From contig NC_079886.1 of NCBI RefSeq assembly GCF_029227915.1, positions 310,001 through 374,000 on the forward strand: a DNA stretch of 64,000 nt, read 5' to 3'. A program made the translations under genes and the position numbers. Shown in pieces: positions 37,701 to 50,900 of this stretch; the first letter of the stretch is position 1, and the number at the start of each line of letters is the position of its first letter. Origin of the DNA: Hydractinia symbiolongicarpus (taxonomy: Eukaryota > Cnidaria > Hydrozoa > Anthoathecata > Hydractiniidae). The notes under the pieces are model-generated. The model was not told where the DNA came from, searched no databases, and saw only the letters and a program-made list of their open reading frames with translations.

Positions 37701-40700
37701 TCAAAAGTATACAAAGACAGTACCCAGGAAGTAAACTCATTTCCCGAACGATTTTTTAAATTATTTTTTCACCACTAAAACGCATGAGACTTGTAGTTTT
37801 CAAAAATGTTTTCATTTTTGATGAAACGCTAATTAAAAGAAGTTTAATCGCCGGCAAACGAAAACCCGCGATTTCCCGTAAATCCCGGACTCGGCCCGTA
37901 TAGTCAAAAGTATACAAAGAAAGTACCCAGGGAGTAAACTCATTTCCCAAAGGATTTTTAAATTATTTTTTAACCACTAAAACGCATGAGACTTGTAGTT
38001 TTCAAAAATATTTTCATTTTTGATGAGACGCTGAATAAAAGAAGTTTAATCGCCGGCAAACGAAAACCCGCAATTTCCCGTAAATCCCGTACTCGGCCCG
38101 TCTAGTCAAAAGTACACAAAAAAAGTACTCAGGGAGTAAACTGATTTCCCGAATGATTTTTTAAATTATTTTTTCACCACTAAAACGCATGAGACTTGTA
38201 GTTTTCAAAAATATTTTCATTTTTGATGAGACGCTGAATAAAAGAAGTTTAATCGCCGGCAAACGAAAACCCGCGTTTTCGCGTAAATCCGGTACTCGGC
38301 CCGTATATTCAAAAGTATACAAAGAAAGTACCCAGAGAGTAAACTCATTTCCCGAACGATTTTTTAAATTATTTTTTCACCACTAAAACGCATGAGACTT
38401 GTAGTTTTCAAAAATGTTTTCATTTTTGATGAAACGCTAAATAAAAGAAGTTTAATCGCCGGCAAACGAAAACCCGCGATTTCCCGTAAATCCCGGACTC
38501 GGCCCGTATAGTCAAAAGTATACAAAGAGAGTACCCAGGGAGTAAAGTCATTTCCCGAACGATTTTTTAAATTATTTTTTCACCACTAAAACGCATGAGA
38601 CTTGTAGTTGTCAAAAATGTTTTCATTTTTGATGAAACGCTAAATAAAAGAAGTTTAATCGCCGGCAAACGAAAACCCGCGATTTCCCGTAAATCCCGGA
38701 CTCGGCCCGTATAGTCAAAAGTATACAAAGAGAGTACCCAGGGAGTAAAGTCATTTCCCGAACGATTTTTTAAATTATTTTTTCACCACTAAAACGCATG
38801 AGACTTGTAGTTTTCGAAAATATTTTTATTTTTGATGAGACGATGAATAAAAGAAGTTTAATCGCCGGCAAACGAAAACCCGCGATTTCCCGTAAATCCC
38901 GTACTCGGCCCGTATAGTCAAAAGTACACAAAAAAAGTACCCAGGGAGTAAACTGATTTCCCGAATGATTTTTTAAATTATTTTTTCACCACTAAAACGC
39001 ATGAGAATTGTAGTTTTCAAAAATATTTTCATTTTTGATGCGACGCTGAATAAAAGAAGTTTAATTGCCGGCAAACGAAAACCCGCGATTTCCCGTAAAT
39101 CCCGGACTCGGCCCGTATAGTCAAAAGTATACAAAGAAAGTACCCAGCGAGTAAAGTCATTTCCCGAACGATTTTTTAAATTATCTTTTCACCACTAAAC
39201 CGCATGAGACTTGTAGTTTTTAAAAATGTTTTCATTTTTGATGAGACGCTAAAGAAATGAAGTTTATTCGCCGGCAAACGAAAACCCGCGTTTTCCCCTA
39301 AATCCCGGACTCGGCCCGTATAGTCAAAAGTATACAAAGAAAGTACCCAGGAAGTAAACTCATTTCCCGAACGATTTTTTAAATTATTTTTTCCCCACTA
39401 AAACGCATGAGACTTGTAGTTTTCAAAAATGTTTTCATTTTTGATGAAACGCTAAATAAAAGAAGTTTAATCGCCGACAAACGAAAACCCGCGATTTCCC
39501 GTAAATCCCGGACTCGGCCCGTATAGTCAAAAGTATACAAAGAAAGTACCCAGGAAGTAAACTCATTTCCCGAACGATTTTTTAAATTATTTTTTCACCA
39601 CTAAAACGCATGAGACTTGTAGTTTTCAAAAATATTTTCATTTTTGATGAGACGCTGAATAAAAGAAGTTTAATCGCCGGCAAACGAAAACCCGCGTTTT
39701 CGCGTAAATCCCGTACTCGGCCCGTATAGCCAAAAGTACACAAAAAAGTACTCAGGGAGTAAACTAATTTCCCGAATGATTTTTTAAATTATTTTTTCAC
39801 CACTAAAACGCATGAGACTTGTAGTTTTCGAAAATGTTTTCATTTTTGATGAAACGCTGAATAAAAGAAGTTTAATCGCCGGCAAACGAAAACCCGCGAT
39901 TTCCCGTAAATCCGGTACTCGGCCTGTCTAGTCAAAAGTACACAAAAAAGTACCCAGGGAGTAAACCGATTTCCCGAATGATTTTTTAAATTATTTTTTC
40001 ACCACTAAAACGCATGAGACTTGTAGTTTTCAAAAATGTTTTCATTTTTGATGAGACGCTGAATAAAAGAAGTTTAATCGCCGGCAAACGAAAACCCGCA
40101 ATTTCCTGTAAATTCCGGGCTTGGCCCCTATAGTCGAATGTATACAAATAAAGTACCCTGTGAGTAAACTCATTTTCAGAACAATTTTTTAAATTATTTT
40201 TTCACCACTAAAACGCATGAGACTTGTAGTTTTCAAAAATGTTTTCATTTTTGATAAGACGCTGAATAAAAGAAGTTTATTCGCCGGCAAACGAAAACCC
40301 GCGTTTTCCCCTAAATCCCGGACTCGGCCCGTATAGTCAAAAGTATACAAAGAAAGTACCCAGCGAGTAAAGTCCTTTCCCGAACGATTTTTTAAATTAT
40401 CTTTTCACCACTAAACCGCATGAGACTTGTAGTTTTCAAAAATGTTTTCATTTTTGATGAGACGCTGAATAAAAGAAGTTTAATCGCCGGCAAACGAAAA
40501 CCCGCAATTTCCTGTAAATTCCGGGCTTGGCCCCTATAGTCGAATGTATACAAATAAAGTACCCTGTGAGTAAACTCATTTTCAGAACAATTTTTTAAAT
40601 TATTTTTTCACCACTAAAACGCATGAGACTTGTAGTTTTCAAAAATGTTTTCATTTTTGATAAGACGCTGAATAAAAGAAGTTTATTCGCCGGCAAACGA

Positions 40701-41399
40701 AAACCCGCGTTTTCCCCTAAATCCCGGACTCGGCCCGTATAGTCAAAAGTATACAAAGAAAGTACCCAGCGAGTAAAGTCCTTTCCCGAACGATTTTTTA
40801 AATTATCTTTTCACCACTAAACCGCATGAGACTTGTAGTTTTTAAAAATGTTTTCATTTTTGATGAGACGCTGAATAAAAGAAGTTTAATCGCCGGCAAA
40901 CGAAAACCCGCAATTTCCCGTAAATTCCGGGCTTGGCCCCTATAGTCGAATGTATACAAAGAAAGTACCCTGTGAGTAAACTCATTTTCAGAACAATTTT
41001 TTAAATTATTTTTTCACCACTAAAACGCATGAGACTTGTAGTTTTCAAAAATGTTTTCATTTTTGATAAGACGCTGAATAAAAGAAGTTTAATCGCCGGC
41101 AAACGAAAACCCGCAATTTCCTGTAAATTCCGGGCTTGGCCCCTATAGTCGAATGTATACAAAGAAAGTACCCTGTGAGTAAACTCATTTTCAGAACAAT
41201 TTTTTAAATTATTTTTTCACCACTAAAACGCATGAGACTTGTAGTTTTCAAAAATGTTTTCATTTTTGATGAAACGCTAAATAAAAGAAGTTTAATCGCC
41301 GGCAAACGAAAACCCGCGATTTCCCGTAAATCCCGGACTCGGCCCGTATAGTCAAAAGTATACAAAGAGAGTACCCAGGGAGTAAACTCATTTCCCGAA

Positions 41400-44300
41400 C
41401 GATTTTTTAAATTATTTTTTCACCACTAAAACGCATGAGACTTGTAGTTTTCAAAAATATTTTTATTTTTGATGAGACGCTGAATAAAAGAAGTTTAATC
41501 GCCGGCAAACGAAAACCCGCGATTTCCCGTAAATCCCGTACTCGGCCCGTATAGTCAAAAGTACACAAAAAAAGTACCCAGGGAGTAAACTGATTTCCCG
41601 AATGATTTTTTAAATTATTTTTTCACCACTAAAACGCATGAGAATTGTAGTTTTCAAAAATATTTTCATTTTTGATGCGACGCTGAATAAAAGAAGTTTA
41701 ATCGCCGGCAAACGAAAACCCGCTATTTCCCGTAAATCCCGGACTCGGCCCGTATAGTCAAAAGTATACAAAGAAAGTACCCAGCGAGTAAAGTCATTTC
41801 TCGAACGATTTTTTAAATTATCTTTTCACCACTAAACCGCATGAGACTTGTAGTTTTTAAAAATGTTTTCATTTTTGATGAGACGCTAAAGAAATGAAGT
41901 TTATTCGCCGGCAAACGAAAACCCGCGTTTTCCCCTAAATCCCGGACTCGGCCCGTATAGTCAAAAGTATACAAAGAAAGTACCCAGGAAGTAAACTTAT
42001 TTCCCGAACGATTTTTTAAATTATTTTTTCACCACTCAAACGCATGAGACTTGTAGTTTTCAAAAATGTTTTCATTTTTGATGAAACGCTAAATAAAAGA
42101 AGTTTAATCGCTGGCAAACGAAAACCCGCGATTTCCCGTAAATCCCGGACTCGGCCCGTATAGTCAAAAGTATACAAAGAAAGTACCCAGGGAGTAAACT
42201 CATTTCCCAAACGATTTTTTAAATTATTTTTTAACCACTAAAACGCATGAGACTTGTAGTTTTAAAAAATATTTTCATTTTTGATGAGACGCTGAATAAA
42301 AGAAGTTTAATCGCCGGCAAACGAAAACAGGCGATTTCCCGTAAATCCCGTACTCGGCCCGTCTAGTCAAAAGTACACAAAAAAAGTACTCAGGGAGTAA
42401 ACTGATTTCCCGAATGATTTTTTAAATTATTTTTTCACCACTAAAACGCATGAGACTTGTAGTTTTCAAAAATGTTTTCATTTTTGATGAGACGCTGAAT
42501 AAAAGAAGTTTAATCGCCGGCAAACGAAAACCCGCGATTTCCCGTAAATCCGGTACTCGGCCTGTCTAGTCAAAAGTACACAAAAAAAGTACCCAGGGAG
42601 TAAACTGATTTCCCGAATGATTTTTTAAATTATTTTTTCACCACTAAAACGCATGAGACTTGTAGTTTTCAAAAATGTTTTCATTTTTGATGAGACGCTG
42701 AATAAAAGAAGTTTAATCGCCGGCAAACGAAAACCCGCAATTTCCTGTAAATTCCGGGCTTGGGCCCTATAGTCGAATGTATACAAAGAAAGTACCCTGT
42801 GAGTAAACTCATTTTCAGAACAATTTTTTAAATTATTTTTTCACCACTAAAACGCATGAGACTTGTAGTTTTCAAAAATGTTTTCATTTTTGATGAAACG
42901 CTAAATAAAAGAAGTTTAATCGCCGGCAAACGAAAACCCGCGATTTCCCGTAAATCCCGGACTTGGCCCGTATAGTCAAAAGTATACAAAGAGAGTACCC
43001 AGGGAGTAAACTCATTTCCCGAACGATTTTTTAAATTATTTTTTCACCACTAAAACGCATGAGACTTGTAGTTTTCAAAAATATTTTTATTTTTGATGAG
43101 ACGCTGAATAAAAGAAGTTTAATCGCCGGCAAACGAAAACCCGCGTTTTCGCGTAAATCCCGTACTCGGCCCGTATAGTCAAAAGTACACAAAAAAGTAC
43201 TCAGGGAGTAAACTAATTTCCCGAATGATTTTTTAAATTATTTTTTCACCACTAAAACGCATGAGACTTGTAGTTTTCGAAAATGTTTTCATTTTTGATG
43301 AAACGCTGAATAAAAGAAGTTTAATCGCCGGCAAACGAAAACCCGCGATTTCCCGTAAATCCGGTACTCGGCCTGTCTAGTCAAAAGTACACAAAAAAAA
43401 GTACCCAGGGAGTAAACTGATTTCCCGAATGATTTTTTAAATTATTTTTTCACCACTAAAACGCATGAGACTTGTAGTTTTCAAAAATGTTTTCATTTTT
43501 GATGAGACGCTGAATAAAAGAAGTTTAATCGCCGGCAAACGAAAACCCGCAATTTCCTGTAAATTCCGGGCTTGGCCCCTATAGTCGAATGTATACAAAG
43601 AAAGTACCCTGTGAGTAAACTCATTTTCAGAACAATTTTTTAAATTATTTTTTCACCACTAAAACGCATGAGACTTGTAGTTTTCAAAAATGTTTTCATT
43701 TTTGATAAGACGCTGAATAAAAGAAGTTTATTCGCCGGCAAACGAAAACCCGCGTTTTCCCCTAAATCCCGGACTCGGCCCGTATAGTCAAAAGTATACA
43801 AAGAAAGTACCCAGCGAGTAAAGTCATTTCCCGAACGATTTTTTAAATTATCTTTTCACCACTAAACCGCATGAGACTTGTAGTTTTTAAAAATGTTTTC
43901 ATTTTTGATGAGACGCTGAATAAAAGAAGTTTAATCGCCGGCAAACGAAAACCCGCAATATCCCGTAAATTCCGGGCTTGGCCCCTATAGTCGAATGTAT
44001 ACAAAGAAAGTACCCTGTGAGTAAACTCATTTTCAGAACAATTTTTTAAATTATTTTTTCACCACTAAAACGCATGAGACTTGTAGTTTTCAAAAATGTT
44101 TTCATTTTTGATAAGACGCTGAATAAAAGAAGTTTAATCGCCGGCAAACGAAAACCCGCAATTTCCTGTAAATTCCGGGCTTGGCCCCTATAGTCGAATG
44201 TATACAAAGAAAGTACCCTGTGAGTAAACTCATTTTCAGAACAATTTTTTAAATTATTTTTTCACCACTAAAACGCATGAGACTTGTAGTTTTCAAAAAT

Positions 44301-47300
44301 GTTTTCATTTTTGATGAAACGCTAAATAAAAGAAGTTTAATCGCCGGCAAACGAAAACCCGCGATTTCCCGTAAATCCCGGACTCGGCCCGTATAGTCAA
44401 AAGTATACAAAGAGAGTACCCAGGGAGTAAACTCATTTCCCGAACGATTTTTTAAATTATTTTTTCACCACTAAACCGCATGAGACTTGTAGTTTTTAAA
44501 AATGTTTTCATTTTTGATGAGACGCTGAATAAAAGAAGTTTAATCGCCGGCAAACGAAAACCCGCAATATCCCGTAAATTCCGGGCTTGGCCCCTATAGT
44601 CGAATGTATACAAAGAAAGTACCCTGTGAGTAAACTCATTTTCAGAACAATTTTTTAAATTATTTTTTCACCACTAAAACGCATGAGACTTGTAGTTTTC
44701 AAAAATGTTTTCATTTTTGATAAGACGCTGAATAAAAGAAGTTTAATCGCCGGCAAACGAAAACCCGCAATTTCCTGTAAATTCCGGGCTTGGCCCCTAT
44801 AGTCGAATGTATACAAAGAAAGTACCCTGTGAGTAAACTCATTTTCAGAACAATTTTTTAAATTATTTTTTCACCACTAAAACGCATGAGACTTGTAGTT
44901 TTCAAAAATGTTTTCATTTTTGATGAAACGCTAAATAAAAGAAGTTTAATCGCCGGCAAACGAAAACCCGCGATTTCCCGTAAATCCCGGACTCGGCCCG
45001 TATAGTCAAAAGTATACAAAGAGAGTACCCAGGGAGTAAACTCATTTCCCGAACGATTTTTTAAATTATTTTTTCACCACTAAAACGCATGAGTCTTGTA
45101 GTTTTCAAAAATATTTTTATTTTTGATGAGACGCTGAATAAAAGAAGTTTAATCGCCGGCAAACGAAAACCCGCGATTTCCCGTAAATCCCGTACTCGGC
45201 TCGTATAGTCAAAAGTACACAAAAAAAGTACCCAGGGAGTAAACTGATTTCCCGAATGATTTTTTAAATTATTTTTTCACCACTAAAACGCATGAGAATT
45301 GTAGTTTTCAAAAATGTTTTCATTTTTGATGAGACGCTAAAGAAATGAAGTTTATTCGCCGGCAAACGAAAACCCGCGTTTTCCCCTAAATCCCGGACTC
45401 GGCCCGTATAGTCAAAAGTATACAAAGAAAGTACCCAGGAAGTAAACTTATTTCCCGAACGATTTTTTAAATTATTTTTTCACCACTAAAACGCATGAGA
45501 CTTGTAGTTTTCAAAAATGTTTTCATTTTTGATGAAACGCTAAATAAAAGAAGTTTAATCGCTGGCAAACGAAAACCCGCGATTTCCCGTAAATCCCGGA
45601 CTCGGCCCGTATAGTCAAAAGTATACAAAGAAAGTACCCAGGGAGTAAACTCATTTCCCAAACGATTTTTTAAATTATTTTTTAACCACTAAAACGCATG
45701 AGACTTGTAGTTTTAAAAAATATTTTCATTTTTGATGAGACGCTGAATAAAAGAAGTTTAATCGCCGGCAAACGAAAACAGGCGATTTCCCGTAAATCCC
45801 GTACTCGGCCCGTCTAGTCAAAAGTACACAAAAAAAGTACTCAGGGAGTAAACTGATTTCCCGAATGATTTTTTAAATTATTTTTTCACCACTAAAACGC
45901 ATGAGACTTGTAGTTTTCAAAAATGTTTTCATTTTTGATGAGACGCTGAATAAAAGAAGTTTAATCGCCGGCAAACGAAAACCCGCGATTTCCCGTAAAT
46001 CCGGTACTCGGCCTGTCTAGTCAAAAGTACACAAAAAAAGTACCCAGGGAGTAAACTGATTTCCCGAATGATTTTTTAAATTATTTTTTCACCACTAAAA
46101 CGCATGAGACTTGTAGTTTTCAAAAATGTTTTCATTTTTGATGAGACGCTGAATAAAAGAAGTTTAATCGCCGGCAAACGAAAACCCGCAATTTCCTGTA
46201 AATTCCGGGCTTGGGCCCTATAGTCGAATGTATACAAAGAAAGTACCCTGTGAGTAAACTCATTTTCAGAACAATTTTTTAAATTATTTTTTCACCACTA
46301 AAACGCATGAGACTTGTAGTTTTCAAAAATGTTTTCATTTTTGATGAAACGCTAAATAAAAGAAGTTTAATCGCCGGCAAACGAAAACCCGCGATTTCCC
46401 GTAAATCCCGGACTTGGCCCGTATAGTCAAAAGTATACAAAGAGAGTACCCAGGGAGTAAACTCATTTCCCGAACGATTTTTTAAATTATTTTTTCACCA
46501 CTAAAACGCATGAGACTTGTAGTTTTCAAAAATATTTTTATTTTTGATGAGACGCTGAATAAAAGAAGTTTAATCGCCGGCAAACGAAAACCCGCGTTTT
46601 CGCGTAAATCCCGTACTCGGCCCGTATAGTCAAAAGTACACAAAAAAGTACTCAGGGAGTAAACTAATTTCCCGAATGATTTTTTAAATTATTTTTTCAC
46701 CACTAAAACGCATGAGACTTGTAGTTTTCGAAAATGTTTTCATTTTTGATGAAACGCTGAATAAAAGAAGTTTAATCGCCGGCAAACGAAAACCCGCGAT
46801 TTCCCGTAAATCCGGTACTCGGCCTGTCTAGTCAAAAGTACACAAAAAAAGTACCCAGGGAGTAAACTGATTTCCCGAATGATTTTTTAAATTATTTTTT
46901 CACCACTAAAACGCATGAGACTTGTAGTTTTCAAAAATGTTTTCATTTTTGATGAGACGCTGAATAAAAGAAGTTTAATCGCCGGCAAACGAAAACCCGC
47001 AATTTCCTGTAAATTCCGGGCTTGGCCCCTATAGTCGAATGTATACAAAGAAAGTACCCTGTGAGTAAACTCATTTTCAGAACAATTTTTTAAATTATTT
47101 TTTCACCACTAAAACGCATGAGACTTGTAGTTTTCAAAAATGTTTTCATTTTTGATAAGACGCTGAATAAAAGAAGTTTATTCGCCGGCAAACGAAAACC
47201 CGCGTTTTCCCCTAAATCCCGGACTCGGCCCGTATAGTCAAAAGTATACAAAGAAAGTACCCAGCGAGTAAAGTTATTTCCCGAACGATTTTTTAAATTA

Positions 47301-50300
47301 TCTTTTCACCACTAAACCGCATGAGACTTGTAGTTTTTAAAAATGTTTTCATTTTTGATGAGACGCTGAATAAAAGAAGTTTAATCGCCGGCAAACGAAA
47401 ACCCGCAATATCCCGTAAATTCCGGGCTTGGCCCCTATAGTCGAATGTATACAAAGAAAGTACCCTGTGAGTAAACTCATTTTCAGAACAATTTTTTAAA
47501 TTATTTTTTCACCACTAAAACGCATGAGACTTGTAGTTTTCAAAAATGTTTTCATTTTTGATAAGACGCTGAATAAAAGAAGTTTAATCGCCGGCAAACG
47601 AAAACCCGCAATTTCCTGTAAATTCCGGGCTTGGCCCCTATAGTCGAATGTATACAAAGAAAGTACCCTGTGAGTAAACTCATTTTCAGAACAATTTTTT
47701 AAATTATTTTTTCACCACTAAAACGCATGAGACTTGTAGTTTTCAAAAATGTTTTCATTTTTGATGAAACGCTAAATAAAAGAAGTTTAATCGCCGGCAA
47801 ACGAAAACCCGCGATTTCCCGTAAATCCCGGACTCGGCCCGTATAGTCAAAAGTATACAAAGAGAGTACCCAGGGAGTAAACTCATTTCCCGAACGATTT
47901 TTTAAATTATTTTTTCACCACTAAAACGCATGAGACTTGTAGTTTTCAAAAATGTTTTCATTTTTGATGAGACGCTGAATAAAAGAAGTTTAATCGCCGG
48001 CAAACGAAAACCCGCGATTTCCCGTAAATCCGGTACTCGGCCTGTCTAGTCAAAAGTACACAAAAAAAGTACCCAGGGAGTAAACTGATTTCCCGAATGA
48101 TTTTTTAAATTATTTTTTCACCACTAAAACGCATGAGACTTGTAGTTTTCAAAAATGTTTTCATTTTTGATGAGACGCTGAATAAAAGAAGTTTAATCGC
48201 CGGCAAACGAAAACCCGCAATTTCCTGTAAATTCCGGGCTTGGGCCCTATAGTCGAATGTATACAAAGAAAGTACCCTGTGAGTAAACTCATTTTCAGAA
48301 CAATTTTTTAAATTATTTTTTCACCACTAAAACGCATGAGACTTGTAGTTTTCAAAAATGTTTTCATTTTTGATGAAACGCTAAATAAAAGAAGTTTAAT
48401 CGCCGGCAAAAGAAAACCCGCGATTTCCCGTAAATCCCGGACTTGGCCCGTATAGTCAAAAGTATACAAAGAGAGTACCCAGGGAGTAAACTCATTTCCC
48501 GAACGATTTTTTAAATTATTTTTTCACCACTAAAACGCATGAGACTTGTAGTTTTCAAAAATATTTTTATTTTTGATGAGACGCTGAATAAAAGAAGTTT
48601 AATCGCCGGCAAACGAAAACCCGCGTTTTCGCGTAAATCCCGTACTCGGCCCGTATAGTCAAAAGTACACAAAAAAGTACTCAGGGAGTAAACTAATTTC
48701 CCGAATGATTTTTTAAATTATTTTTTCACCACTAAAACGCATGAGACTTGTAGTTTTCGAAAATGTTTTCATTTTTGATGAAACGCTGAATAAAAGAAGT
48801 TTAATCGCCGGCAAACGAAAACCCGCGATTTCCCGTAAATCCGGTACTCGGCCTGTCTAGTCAAAAGTACACAAAAAAAGTACCCAGGGAGTAAACTGAT
48901 TTCCCGAATGATTTTTTAAATTATTTTTTCACCACTAAAACGCATGAGACTTGTAGTTTTCAAAAATGTTTTCATTTTTGATGAGACGCTGAATAAAAGA
49001 AGTTTAATCGCCGGCAAACGAAAACCCGCAATTTCCTGTAAATTCCGGGCTTGGCCCCTATAGTCGAATGTATACAAAGAAAGTACCCTGTGAGTAAACT
49101 CATTTTCAGAACAATTTTTTAAATTATTTTTTCACCACTAAAACGCATGAGACTTGTAGTTTTCAAAAATGTTTTCATTTTTGATAAGACGCTGAATAAA
49201 AGAAGTTTATTCGCCGGCAAACGAAAACCCGCGTTTTCCCCTAAATCCCGGACTCGGCCCGTATAGTCAAAAGTATACAAAGAAAGTACCCAGCGAGTAA
49301 AGTCATTTCCCGAACGATTTTTTAAATTATCTTTTCACCACTAAACCGCATGAGACTTGTAGTTTTTAAAAATGTTTTCATTTTTCATGAGACGCTGAAT
49401 AAAAGAAGTTTAATCGCCGGCAAACGAAAACCCGCAATATCCCGTAAATTCCGGGCTTGGCCCCTATAGTCGAATGTATACAAAGAAAGTACCCTGTGAG
49501 TAAACTCATTTTCAGAACAATTTTTTAAATTATTTTTTCACCACTAAAACGCATGAGACTTGCAGTTTTCAAAAATGTTTTCATTTTTGATAAGACGCTT
49601 AATAAAAGAAGTTTAATCGCCGGCAAACGAAAACCCGCAATTTCCTGTAAATTCCGGGCTGGGCCCCTATAGTCGAATGTATACAAAGAAAGTACCCTGT
49701 GAGTAAACTCATTTTCAGAACAATTTTTTAAATTATTTTTTCACCACTAAAACGCATGAGACTTGTAGTTTTCAAAAATGTTTTCATTTTTGATGAAACG
49801 CTAAATAAAAGAAGTTTAATCGCCGGCAAACGAAAACCCGCGATTTCCCGTAAATCCCGGACTCGGCCCGTATAGTCAAAAGTATACAAAGAGAGTACCC
49901 AGGGAGTAAACTCATTTCCCGAACGATTTTTTAAATTATTTTTTCACCACTAAAACGCATGAGACTTGTAGTTTTCAAAAATATTTTTATTTTTGATGAG
50001 ACGCTGAATAAAAGAAGTTTAATCGCCGGCAAACGAAAACCCGCGATTTCCCGTAAATCCCGTACTCGGCCCGTATAGTCAAAAGTACACAAAAAAAGTA
50101 CCCAGGGAGTAAACTGATTTCCCGAATGATTTTTTAAATTATTTTTTCACCACTAAAACGCATGAGAATTGTAGTTTTCAAAAATATTTTCATTTTTGAT
50201 GCGACGCTGAATAAAAGAAGTTTAATCGCCGGCAAACGAAAACCCGCGATTTCCCGTAAATCCCGGACTCGGCCCGTATAGTCAAAAGTATACAAAGAAA

Positions 50301-50900
50301 GTACCCAGCGAGTAAAGTCATTTCTCGAACGATTTTTTAAATTATCTTTTCACCACTAAACCGCATGAGACTTGTAGTTTTTAAAAATGTTTTCATTTTT
50401 GATGAGACGCTAAAGAAATGAAGTTTATTCGCCGGCAAACGAAAACCCGCGTTTTCCCCTAAATCCCGGACTCGGCCCGTATAGTCAAAAGTATACAAAG
50501 AAAGTACCCAGGAAGTAAACTTATTTCCCGAACGATTTTTTAAATTATTTTTTCACCACTAAAACGCATGAGACTTGTAGTTTTCAAAAATGTTTTCATT
50601 TTTGATGAAACGCTAAATAAAAGAAGTTTAATCGCTGGCAAACGAAAACCCGCGATTTCCCGTAAATCCCGGACTCGGCCCGTATAGTCAAAAGTATACA
50701 AAGAAAGTACCCAGGGAGTAAACTCATTTCCCAAACGATTTTTTAAATTATTTTTTAACCGCTAAAACGCATGAGACTTGTAGTTTTAAAAAATATTTTC
50801 ATTTTTGATGAGACGCTGAATAAAAGAAGTTTAATCGCCGGCAAACGAAAACCGGCGATTTCCCGTAAATCCCGTACTCGACCCGTCTAGTCAAAAGTAC
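41400..50900. repeat. Large nested higher-order repeats (17-mer and 10-mer)
   Basis: The rare variant GAAAACAGGCGATTT near 42326 recurs near 45777 (3,451 bp, 17 monomers). CGCAATATCCCG occurs near 43956, 44569, 47406 and 49435, giving 3,451-bp and about 2,029-bp spacings. TTTTCGCGTAAATCCCGTAC followed by TTTTCGAAAATG recurs near 43145, 46596 and 48625. The right edge (about 49.9-50.9 kb) resembles the left edge (about 41.4-42.4 kb) at 42 monomers' distance. Exact limits need a self-alignment. Confidence 0.75.
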
